Shown here piece after piece: positions 1 to 5,621 of a DNA stretch of 7,510 nt (position 1 is the first letter of the stretch; every line of letters starts with the position of its first letter). Source of the stretch: an uncultured beta proteobacterium (GTDB lineage: Bacteria > Pseudomonadota > Gammaproteobacteria > Burkholderiales > Burkholderiaceae_C). The notes under the pieces are model-generated. The model made no database searches. It worked only from the letters and a program-made list of their open reading frames with translations, and was not told the origin of the DNA. Position numbers and translations under genes: made by a program. The stretch is taken from contig CAIYQF010000050.1 of the NCBI GenBank assembly GCA_903928325.1, positions 1 through 7,510 on the forward strand, given 5' to 3'.

Positions 1-478
1 ATCCATTCGCGTCCAAAAACTTGCGCACTTCCATGGACACGCGGTAGCGCAGCATCAGGTTGTTTTGCATGTAGGGACGGCGCAGGTCCAGCACCCGGTG
101 GGTCAGGCGTGTGGTCTCGGACAGGTTGTCGTCGTCGATCTGGAAGGGCGGCGTGACCGACGGGTTGAGCACGATCAACTCGTGGCACAGCACTTCAATC
201 TTGCCGCTCTTGAGGTTGTCGTTGACCGTGCCTTCGGGGCGTGCACGCACCAGACCCTTGATCTGCACACAAAACTCGTTGCGCAGGCCTTCAGCCGCCT
301 TGAACATGTCGGCGCGGTCGGGGTCGCAAACCACTTGCACATAGCCTTCGCGGTCGCGCAGGTCCACAAAAATCACCCCGCCGTGGTCGCGGCGGCGGTT
401 CACCCAGCCGCACAAGGCAACGGATTGGCCCAACAGGGCATCGGTCACTAGACCGCAATAATGGGAGCGCATGGCCAT
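1..478 (-). CDS. aspS: Aspartate--tRNA ligase (AspRS), N-terminal part, cut by the window edge
   Basis: Class II aminoacyl-tRNA synthetase of the cytoplasm that charges tRNA with aspartate. The visible 159 codons hold the N-terminal OB-fold anticodon-binding domain: the opening MAMRSHYCG, the block CGWVNRRRDHGG, then VDLRDREGYVQVVCDP, and finally the LTHRVLDLRRPYMQNNL segment that leads into the catalytic domain. The class II catalytic motifs lie beyond the left edge. I chose the ATG at 478; a second in-frame ATG at 472 gives MRSHYCG, closer to the E. coli start, and neither has a strong Shine-Dalgarno sequence. The gene starts 40 bp after the DUF502 stop and is probably co-transcribed with it. 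Residue 32 (30 from the second ATG) is His and residue 83 (81) is Gly, where E. coli has Leu and Lys; in Pseudomonas aeruginosa such residues go with a non-discriminating enzyme that also charges tRNA-Asn. Identity is secure; dual specificity is inference. Confidence 0.97.
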   Translation of the reverse strand, partial: MAMRSHYCGLVTDALLGQSVALCGWVNRRRDHGGVIFVDLRDREGYVQVVCDPDRADMFKAAEGLRNEFCVQIKGLVRARPEGTVNDNLKSGKIEVLCHELIVLNPSVTPPFQIDDDNLSETTRLTHRVLDLRRPYMQNNLMLRYRVSMEVRKFLDANG

Positions 479-492
479 GGCGTGCTTTCGGA

Positions 493-505
493 GCCCCAAG
501 GGGGC
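493..505. repeat. Short GC-rich inverted repeat between DUF502 and aspS
   Basis: GCCCC and GGGGC separated by three bases form a 5-bp dyad 15-27 bases upstream of the aspS ATG at 478. No T run follows on the minus strand, so it is not an intrinsic terminator. It overlaps the region where the aspS ribosome binding site would be expected, and its GGGG is the only G-rich stretch there. Confidence 0.25.
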
Positions 506-518
506 AATCAATGAAGAA

Positions 519-1175
519 TTAGGGGGTTGGGGTGGTGGCGCTCACGGGTGCGACACGCACCGTGGGCGACACCGAGCCCATGGAAATAACATAGGTCAGC
601 GCCTCGTCGACGCTCATCGCGAGTTCAATTACCTCGGCGCGTGGCAGCAGCAAAAAATAGCCGCCGGTTGGGTTGGGGGTGGTGGGTACATAGACGCTGA
701 CAAAGTCTCCTGGCAAGTGCTGCGCTACCTCGCCGTCGGGCACACCCGTCTGAAAGGCAATGGTCCAGCTGCCTTGGCGCGGAAACTGCACCAGCAAGGC
801 TGTACGAAACGCATTGCCGTTGCTCGAGAACAAGGTGTCCGAGACCTTTTTGACGCTGTTGTAAATCGACTTGACGACCGGGATGTGGGTAAACAAGCGG
901 TTCCATTGCTTGAGCCACCAACGTCCGGCCACGTTGGACACCAGTGCGCCGGTTACCAACATAAAGCCCAAGACCAGTATCACGCCCAGGCCCGGAATAT
1001 GGCGCAAACGCTCCAATGACACGCCCATGGCGTCAGACGACACCGCAGACAGCGCAGACAGGAAGCTGCCAAACAGGCCATCGAGCACGCTGGTCATCCA
1101 AAGCAAGACCCAAATGGTGATGGCCAGGGGAAGCCAGACCATCAGGCCCGTGAGCAGGTATTTTTTGAGCGGCAC
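519..1175 (-). CDS. DUF502 family two-helix inner-membrane protein
   Basis: A conserved membrane protein of unknown biochemical role. From the GTG at 1175 it has 218 residues. It shows a hydrophobic helix at about residues 7-27 (LLTGLMVWLPLAITIWVLL), a second at about 62-83, and then the family's conserved soluble part: IPVVKSIYNSVKKVSDTL (98-115), YVPTTPNPTGGYFLLLP (162-178) and SVDEALTYVISMG (188-200). These blocks match DUF502 proteins along their whole length. The reading frame stays open to a TTG at 1202 (227 residues, only 5 bp after the fmdB stop), but the GTG gives the usual MPLKKYLLTG-type N-terminus and has a weak GGA six bases upstream. It sits between fmdB and aspS, an arrangement common in proteobacteria, which argues for co-transcription more than for a shared function. 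The tail after residue 200 is Pro/Thr/Val-rich and probably disordered. Confidence 0.93.
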   Translation of the reverse strand: MPLKKYLLTGLMVWLPLAITIWVLLWMTSVLDGLFGSFLSALSAVSSDAMGVSLERLRHIPGLGVILVLGFMLVTGALVSNVAGRWWLKQWNRLFTHIPVVKSIYNSVKKVSDTLFSSNGNAFRTALLVQFPRQGSWTIAFQTGVPDGEVAQHLPGDFVSVYVPTTPNPTGGYFLLLPRAEVIELAMSVDEALTYVISMGSVSPTVRVAPVSATTPTP

Positions 1176-1207
1176 GGTCGATCCAGTCGCAGGGTAAGCC
1201 AAATCGC

Positions 1208-1564
1208 TTAAGTCGGCGTTGCTGCCGAGGGCGATGCGCCCGCTGCCGCAGACGCACCCGTCGCAGGGGCTGCTTCGGGTGCGGCGACCGGCGTGGCAGT
1301 CTCGGACGCTGAAGTCCCAGCAGACGCCCCACTGACAGGCGCGGCACCAGGCGTTTCAGGCTTGGCCGCACCGGTGTTTTTGTCGCCACGGAAATCGGTG
1401 ACATACCAGCCCGACCCTTTGAGTTGAAAGCCCGCCGCAGTCACTTGTTTTTTGAACTCGGGTTTGCCACAGCCAGGGCAATCTGACAGCGGTGCATCGG
1501 AAATTTTTTGCAAAACGTCCTTGGCAAATCCACAGGAATCGCACTTGTAGGCGTATATCGGCAT
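1208..1564 (-). CDS. FmdB-family zinc-ribbon protein with Ala/Pro/Thr-rich tail
   Basis: A small putative regulatory protein (118 aa) of the FmdB/CxxC-CxxC-SSSS family; the founding member was described beside formamidase genes, and no general function is established. The N-terminal 40 residues form a rubredoxin-like zinc ribbon: MPIYAYKCDSCGF supplies Cys8 and Cys11, and DCPGCGKPEF supplies Cys29 and Cys32. The segment GSGWYVTDFRG (about 57-67) is the second family hallmark. From about residue 74 to the end the protein is a low-complexity chain of Ala, Pro, Thr, Ser and Gly, very likely disordered. The start at 1564 is preferred because the domain begins exactly at MPIY and an AGAGG (1574-1578) lies nine bases upstream; a TTG at 1594 in the same frame would add ten unconserved residues. 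It lies 53 bp after ubiB, and that gap carries a consensus -10 hexamer, so it may head its own transcript with DUF502 and aspS. Confidence 0.93.
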   Translation of the reverse strand: MPIYAYKCDSCGFAKDVLQKISDAPLSDCPGCGKPEFKKQVTAAGFQLKGSGWYVTDFRGDKNTGAAKPETPGAAPVSGASAGTSASETATPVAAPEAAPATGASAAAGASPSAATPT

Positions 1565-1602
1565 AGCGTAGGGCCTCTGACAGTCGGGTGGCAAAGCCTT
1601 TG

Positions 1603-1608
1603 ATTATA
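1603..1608 (-). promoter_or_regulatory. Consensus -10 hexamer upstream of fmdB
   Basis: The minus strand reads TATAAT, a perfect sigma-70 -10 element, in the 53-bp gap between ubiB and fmdB. Initiation about seven bases downstream would give a leader of roughly 30 bases before the fmdB ATG. At 16-19 bp upstream no good -35 is seen (CTGCAT or TGCATA at best), and there is no extended -10 TG. It would provide separate transcription of fmdB, DUF502 and aspS. Confidence 0.35.
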
Positions 1609-1617
1609 GGTCGCCAG

Positions 1618-3189
1618 CTACCAAATATGCAGTCTCCACAGCAGGGGCATGGCAAGCACGCCCAGCACAAAACCAGCACCCGCGTACAAAAGCCGCTTCA
1701 ACCAGGCTTGGGTGCCTTGCTGCTCGCGCACCAGTTGCTCCAACAGCGCCCGCTCGCGCGCATCGCTGCCACCACGCTGTAAAAAGCTATGCAAGAGCAG
1801 CGGCAACTCCGGCAGCAACTTGGCATACTGGGGTGCCTGGGCCTTGAGTTCGGTCCAGAGTCTTTGCGGGCCTACCTGTTTGACCATCCATTGCTCCAAA
1901 AACGGTTTGGCAGTGGCCCATAAATCGAGCTCAGGGTCGAGATCGCGCCCCAGGCCTTCCACGTTGAGCAGGGTTTTTTGCAGCAAGACCAACTGGGGCT
2001 GGATCTCGACTTGGAAGCGCCGCGAGGTCTGGAACAAGCGCATCAGCACCAGGCCCAGTGAAATTTCTTTAAGTGGCCGGTCAAAGTAGGGCTCGCACAC
2101 GGCGCGCACGGCGGCCTCAAGTTCATCGACCCGCGTGGCCGCGGGTACCCAGCCTGATTCAATGTGCAACGGCGCCACGCGTTTGTAATCGCGGCGAAAA
2201 AATGCCACAAAGTTTTGGGCCAGGTAGTCTTTGTCTACCTCGGTGAGCGTGCCCACAATGCCAAAGTCCAGCGAGATGTAACGGCCAAAGGTGCGCGGAT
2301 CGACGCTGACTTGGATGTTGCCGGGGTGCATATCGGCATGGAAAAACCCATCGCGAAACACCTGGGTAAAAAACAGGGTGACACCATCGCGCGCCAGTTT
2401 GGGGATGTCGACGCCGGCTTGGCGCAACTGGTCTACCTGGTTGATGGGAATGCCGTCCATCCACTCCATAACCAACACACCGGTGGTGCAATAGTCCCAC
2501 AGCATTTCAGGGATCAGCACCAGGTTCAGGCCCGCCATATTGCGGCGTAACTGCGCAGCACTGGAGGCCTCACGCACCAAGTCAAGCTCGTCATGCAAGT
2601 ATTTGTCGAACTCGGCCACCACCTCGCGGGGCTTTAGGCGCAGTCCGTCGGCCGAAAGCCGCTCCAGCGTGCTGGCCATCAGGCGCATAAGGGCCAGGTC
2701 TTTGTCAATGGCTTGGAGCATGCCGGGGCGCAGCACCTTGACGGCCACAGCGCTCTCCTGGCCATTGGCCTGGCGCACCACCGCGCGGTGCACCTGGGCG
2801 ATGGAGGCGCTGGCCACCGGAGTGCGGTCAAACGACACGAAAAGCTGATCCAGGGGCTTGCCTAAAGCGCGCTCGACGGCGGCCACCGCCAGATCGGACG
2901 CAAAAGGTGCCACCCGGTCCTGTAATTTGGCCAGCTCCAGCGCAATATCAGCGGGCAAGAGGTCACGGCGGGTGGACAAGACCTGGCCGAGCTTGACAAA
3001 AATGGGGCCTAAATGCTCCAAAGCCCGCCGCAAGCGCTCGGCGCGTGGCGCCTCCAGATGGCGACCCGTGGCCAACACGCGCGCCAGCAGGTGGGCCCAT
3101 GGCTTTTGGATACTGCCCAGCAGCAGCACGTCCAAACCATAGCGCAACACCACGAACAGGATGAACGCGCCGCGAAAGAGCCGGGTCAT
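1618..3189 (-). CDS. ubiB: UbiB, ABC1/ADCK-type atypical kinase/ATPase of ubiquinone biosynthesis
   Basis: A membrane-associated protein-kinase-like ATPase required for ubiquinone synthesis; current models have it mobilising or organising lipid intermediates rather than phosphorylating proteins. The 523 residues hold all UbiB-family hallmarks: the KxGQ motif VKLGQVLSTRRDLLP (65-79), the Ala-rich nucleotide loop ASASIAQVH (126-134) in place of a glycine-rich loop, the lysine of VAVKVLRPGM (Lys151), ExD in HDELDL (Glu201, Asp203), the catalytic-loop equivalent HADMHPGN (284-291) and the metal-binding DFG (308-310). One clear hydrophobic helix closes the protein (about 499-519). E. coli UbiB is 546 aa with two predicted C-terminal helices, so this one is shorter at that end. 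The ATG overlaps the ubiJ stop by four bases (ATGA), with GAAGG at 3196-3200 six bases upstream, so ubiJ and ubiB are likely translationally coupled. No key residue is missing. Confidence 0.97.
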   Translation of the reverse strand: MTRLFRGAFILFVVLRYGLDVLLLGSIQKPWAHLLARVLATGRHLEAPRAERLRRALEHLGPIFVKLGQVLSTRRDLLPADIALELAKLQDRVAPFASDLAVAAVERALGKPLDQLFVSFDRTPVASASIAQVHRAVVRQANGQESAVAVKVLRPGMLQAIDKDLALMRLMASTLERLSADGLRLKPREVVAEFDKYLHDELDLVREASSAAQLRRNMAGLNLVLIPEMLWDYCTTGVLVMEWMDGIPINQVDQLRQAGVDIPKLARDGVTLFFTQVFRDGFFHADMHPGNIQVSVDPRTFGRYISLDFGIVGTLTEVDKDYLAQNFVAFFRRDYKRVAPLHIESGWVPAATRVDELEAAVRAVCEPYFDRPLKEISLGLVLMRLFQTSRRFQVEIQPQLVLLQKTLLNVEGLGRDLDPELDLWATAKPFLEQWMVKQVGPQRLWTELKAQAPQYAKLLPELPLLLHSFLQRGGSDARERALLEQLVREQQGTQAWLKRLLYAGAGFVLGVLAMPLLWRLHIW

Positions 3190-3746
3190 GCGCCGCCTTC
3201 GTGCGTCGCGCCAGCTTCTGCGGCGCTGGCGCGTCGGCCTACAAAGCTGCGCAAGGCCTGGGCAAAATTACGGCAGTTTTGCGCCAGCAGGTGCGCCGGC
3301 ACGTCGCCTACCAGGCGCGCTACATCGGCCTCCAGGTCCCATCGCAGATGGTCGATCAACCAATTGACATCGCCCGCGAGTTGCACATCGCCTTCTACAC
3401 GGACTGCGGGTTTGTCCCCTTGTAACAGCGTCCGGGCCAGAGGCCAAGGTGAGGTTTCAGTGAGCGTTAGCGTCAGGTCTGCATCGGCCTGGTCGGGTGT
3501 AAGGTCCAGCAAGCCCGCGGGAGTGATAGTGACGGGAAAAACCAAACCACCCCACTGCACCCGCACGCGGCGCCCGTCCTGGCGCGCCAAGCGGCTAACG
3601 GCCTGGGGCTCCTGGAGCAGCACATGGTTGACCAGCAACACGATGCGGCGTTGGGACTCTTCAATGGCCCAGGCAGGCGGGGTAAATGGGAGCTTGAAAT
3701 CTTGCAGGAAAGTCTCAAGCGAAGAAAAAGGGGACTGTGTTGCCAT
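3186..3746 (-). CDS. ubiJ: UbiJ-like SCP2-domain accessory factor of ubiquinone biosynthesis
   Basis: In E. coli, UbiJ is a non-catalytic protein that binds ubiquinone intermediates through an SCP2 lipid-binding fold and is needed for assembly of the Ubi complex. This 186-residue protein (E. coli UbiJ is about 200) has the SCP2-like pattern: LVNHVLLQEPQAVSRLA (38-54), alternating strands such as VRVQWGGLVFPVTI (61-74) and ADLTLTLTE (89-97), then VRVEGDVQLAGDV (115-127) and WDLEADVARLVGD (136-148), a motif seen near the end of UbiJ proteins. The tail after 170 is Ala/Gly-rich. Position supports the call: it lies directly before ubiB with a 4-bp overlap. MATQSPFS is the likely start, but its ATG lies inside a strong hairpin (see 3725-3753) and has no well-spaced Shine-Dalgarno: GGGGA is only 2 bases away and GGGA 13 away. 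SCP2 sequences diverge strongly, so the symbol rests on both domain and neighbourhood. Confidence 0.88.
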   Translation of the reverse strand: MATQSPFSSLETFLQDFKLPFTPPAWAIEESQRRIVLLVNHVLLQEPQAVSRLARQDGRRVRVQWGGLVFPVTITPAGLLDLTPDQADADLTLTLTETSPWPLARTLLQGDKPAVRVEGDVQLAGDVNWLIDHLRWDLEADVARLVGDVPAHLLAQNCRNFAQALRSFVGRRASAAEAGATHEGGA

Positions 3747-3753
3747 AGTCCCC
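3725..3753 (-). terminator. Terminator-like hairpin plus U5 tract enclosing the ubiJ start codon
   Basis: On the minus strand GGGGACT (3753-3747) and AGTCCCC (3736-3730) form a perfect 7-bp stem. After an A-C mismatch, two more pairs close a GCAA (GNRA-type) tetraloop, and the stem is followed at once by TTTTT (3729-3725) and then CTT. This is the geometry of an intrinsic terminator. The ubiJ ATG (3746-3744) lies at the top of the stem, so the same structure could also hide the start codon. Whether it stops transcription, lowers translation or is incidental cannot be told from sequence. Confidence 0.45.
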
Positions 3754-3766
3754 GATTATTCCCGAT

Positions 3767-3804
3767 GTACACGCCCGCGCGCGCCCTCGGATTGCGGTGT
3801 GTAC
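3767..3804 (-). other. Inverted repeat in the tim44-like/ubiJ gap
   Basis: GTACAC and GTGTAC (3799-3804 and 3767-3772) form a perfect 6-bp dyad with a 26-base GC-rich spacer; past one mismatch, two further C-G pairs are possible. It starts two bases after the stop codon of the Tim44-like gene and ends 13 bases before the hairpin at the ubiJ start. It has no T tract, so it is not an intrinsic terminator by itself. It could be an upstream element of the ubiJ leader, or chance. Confidence 0.25.
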
Positions 3805-3806
3805 GC

Positions 3807-4751
3807 TTATTGCAGCGCCTGCACCCCTGCGACCAGCCAGCCGCCACCGCTCTTGGGCTTGGTCATGTTCCATACCTCGCGAAACGGACTGGCGCTGGCC
3901 GACGGGTCTTCACGGATCATGCCGGTGAACTCGACGCTGGCCATGTACTCCTGCGGCAGGTCTTCTATACCCAAGAGGCGCGCATCCAGCGCCAGCACGT
4001 CGGTGTGGTTGGGAACGGTGCCTGTGTGGGTTTCGCGCTCTGCGAGCTGGGTCTTGATTTCGAGCAACATGCCATCGGTCATCATGGAGCGCAAGCTGCT
4101 GATGTCCGACTTATCCCATGCTGCTTGCAAGGTAATGAAGTTAGCCTTGGCCGCCTGAACAAAACCTTCCGTATCAAAACCCGCAGGCACGCCCCAGCTC
4201 TGAGACCCCAGCAAGGCCGACCCGATCATCGATCCTGCCGGTGCACCCGAAAAGCCCGTGGCAGCTTGCTCCCAGGGCCGGGCTGACGAATCGTTGCCCA
4301 CATTTTCTGGGCGGTAGGGCTGCGACGTGGGCGTCGCCATGTTTCCAGCCTCCTGGAATGCGTATGGGTTGGCGCCACCGCCGCGGTTGCGCATGAAGTA
4401 GCGAAAGACCATGAAAACGCCCATCGCCAACAGGGCGTACATCAACACCTGGCCCAAGCCCTCACCCATGCCCATGGAGTGCGCCAGCCAGGCAAGCCCC
4501 AGGCCCGCAGCCAAACCACCGAACATGGCGCCCCAGGGACGGCGCGGGGCAACAGGCGCGGCGGCCGGTGGTACCGCCGGACGGGGCGCTACGTTAGCGG
4601 CGTTTTGTGCAGGGGCAATGGGCGCCGCCTCGCGCTGCGTCACGTTGCCCGATTGCTTGCCAATGGATCTGCCGCCACCCAGACGCGCAGCCTCAGCGTT
4701 CAAGCCTGCCAACAGCAGCGCAGCTGCCAAAAATAAACCTGCCAATTTCAT
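3807..4751 (-). CDS. Bacterial Tim44-domain protein with signal sequence and two membrane segments
   Basis: A 314-residue exported or membrane-anchored protein. Residues 1-21 look like a signal peptide (short basic start, then LFLAAALLLAGL, with a plausible cut after AEA). The mature end opens with RLGGGRSIGKQS (23-34), a conserved block of bacterial Tim44-like proteins, followed by an Ala/Pro linker (41-70). Two hydrophobic segments (about 74-93 and 100-118) end in the basic stretch RYFMRNR. After a flexible linker comes the Tim44-like domain, about 197-312 (FVQAAKANFITLQAAWDKSD to GGGWLVAGVQ), a fold shared with mitochondrial Tim44 and MRPL45. The start has GGGGAA (4757-4762) five bases upstream. 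It sits 89 bp after ubiE and 60 bp before ubiJ. The function in bacteria is not established; a scaffold or membrane-tethering role is only suggested by the fold and the neighbours. Confidence 0.9.
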   Translation of the reverse strand: MKLAGLFLAAALLLAGLNAEAARLGGGRSIGKQSGNVTQREAAPIAPAQNAANVAPRPAVPPAAAPVAPRRPWGAMFGGLAAGLGLAWLAHSMGMGEGLGQVLMYALLAMGVFMVFRYFMRNRGGGANPYAFQEAGNMATPTSQPYRPENVGNDSSARPWEQAATGFSGAPAGSMIGSALLGSQSWGVPAGFDTEGFVQAAKANFITLQAAWDKSDISSLRSMMTDGMLLEIKTQLAERETHTGTVPNHTDVLALDARLLGIEDLPQEYMASVEFTGMIREDPSASASPFREVWNMTKPKSGGGWLVAGVQALQ

Positions 4752-4840
4752 GCCCGTTCCCCAGATTGGTTGTCCTGCACCGTCGCATCACCCTGCCTAT
4801 GTACGGGCGAAACCCCGCGCTGCAAGGCCCACAGTACCGA

Positions 4841-5572
4841 TCAGCATTTGATTCCAACATGCAAAGCAGCAATGCCACCGGTGAGGTTGTGGAAGTCCAC
4901 ATGGCCAAAACCGCATTTGTGCATCATGGCTTTGAGCTCTTTTTGGCCCGGGTGCATGCGAATCGACTCGGCCAGATAGCGGTAGCTAGCGTCGTCGCCG
5001 GCCACCCACTTGCCCAAAGTGGGCAAAACTTTGAAAGAATACCAGTCGTAGAGCTTCTCCAGGGGCGGCGCCACTTTGGAAAATTCGAGCACCAGCAATT
5101 TGCCGCCGGGCTTGAGGACGCGGCACATCTCTGTCAGCGCCACGTCCTTGTGCGTCATGTTGCGCAGGCCAAATGCCACGCTGACCAGGTCGAAATAGGC
5201 ATCTGGGAACGGCAGCTTTTCGGCGTCGCACACCACAGTGGGCAGCAGAACGCCCAGGTCAATGAGCCGGCTGCGACCGGTGCTGAGCATGGCCTCGTTG
5301 ATATCGGTGTGCACCACCTGGCCACTTTTGCCGACTTTTTTGGAAAAGACCAGCGCCAGGTCGCCAGTGCCGCCGGCAATGTCCAGGGCTTTTTGGCCCT
5401 CTTGTAGGTTGGCCACCATCAGGGTGTATGCCTTCCAGGCGCGGTGCAGGCCGCCGGACATCAGGTCGTTCATCAGGTCGTACTTGGGAGCGACCGAATC
5501 GAACACGCCGCGCACATGGCGCGCCTTTTCTACCTCTTCGACCGACTGGAAACCAAAGTGGGTTTGTGTCAT
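4841..5572 (-). CDS. ubiE: UbiE, SAM-dependent C-methyltransferase of ubiquinone (and menaquinone) synthesis
   Basis: Class I methyltransferase that adds the ring C-methyl group in ubiquinone synthesis; in organisms with menaquinone it also methylates demethylmenaquinol. The 243 residues are close to E. coli UbiE (251). The first UbiE signature is FDSVAPKYDLMNDLMSGGLH with the following Arg-Ala-Trp (24-46). SAM-binding motif I is LDIAGGTGD (63-71), with an acidic residue at the end of strand 2 (HTD, Asp90). CDAEKLPFPD (115-124) and VAFGLRNM (132-139) follow, and the second signature is RVLKPGGKLLVLEFSK (151-166). The C-terminal block YRYLAESI (198-205), typical of UbiE, is present, as is NLTGGIAALHVG near the end. 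The protein is complete and no motif is damaged. It starts 30 bp after the DUF971 stop and lacks an evident Shine-Dalgarno. A terminator-like dyad spans the preceding junction. Confidence 0.97.
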   Translation of the reverse strand: MTQTHFGFQSVEEVEKARHVRGVFDSVAPKYDLMNDLMSGGLHRAWKAYTLMVANLQEGQKALDIAGGTGDLALVFSKKVGKSGQVVHTDINEAMLSTGRSRLIDLGVLLPTVVCDAEKLPFPDAYFDLVSVAFGLRNMTHKDVALTEMCRVLKPGGKLLVLEFSKVAPPLEKLYDWYSFKVLPTLGKWVAGDDASYRYLAESIRMHPGQKELKAMMHKCGFGHVDFHNLTGGIAALHVGIKC

Positions 5573-5584
5573 GGCTATTGGTCT

Positions 5585-5621
5585 AAAAATTGGGGGGCGC
5601 CATCAGTGGCTGGCGCAGCCC
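5585..5621 (-). terminator. Weak terminator-like dyad at the DUF971/ubiE junction
   Basis: On the minus strand GCGCCA (5616-5611) pairs with TGGCGC (5602-5597) around an 8-base loop that contains the DUF971 stop codon. Beyond a 2x2 mismatch, GGG (5621-5619) can pair with the C run (5596-5592). Two A residues and TTTTT (5589-5585) follow. The T tract is slightly displaced from the stem, so any termination would be partial, letting some transcripts through into ubiE. Confidence 0.3.

Noticed and set aside
471..1019. Plus-strand open frame of 182 codons antisense to DUF502
   Set aside because: It is a shadow of the conserved DUF502 frame, with no domain of its own.
1565..1594. Ten-residue upstream extension of the FmdB protein from a TTG
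   Set aside because: The conserved domain begins at the ATG at 1564, which has a well-placed AGAGG; the extension is not family-like.
3013..4158. Long plus-strand open frame (381 codons) antisense to ubiB, ubiJ and the Tim44-like gene
   Set aside because: It crosses three well-supported minus-strand genes, has no recognisable domain, and is rich in Arg, Ser and Thr as expected for a shadow frame in GC-rich DNA.
4801..4818. CGGG/CCCG dyad in the ubiE/Tim44-like gap as a terminator
   Set aside because: The stem is only four base pairs and no T run follows on the minus strand.
4767..4840. Possible promoter for the Tim44-like gene (TTGCAG with TACATA at 16 bp)
   Set aside because: The -10 matches the consensus at only three of six positions, so it is not distinguishable from chance.
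4607..5407. Plus-strand open frame of 266 codons antisense to ubiE
   Set aside because: It overlaps the intact ubiE frame with all its motifs and has no family resemblance or evident ribosome binding site.
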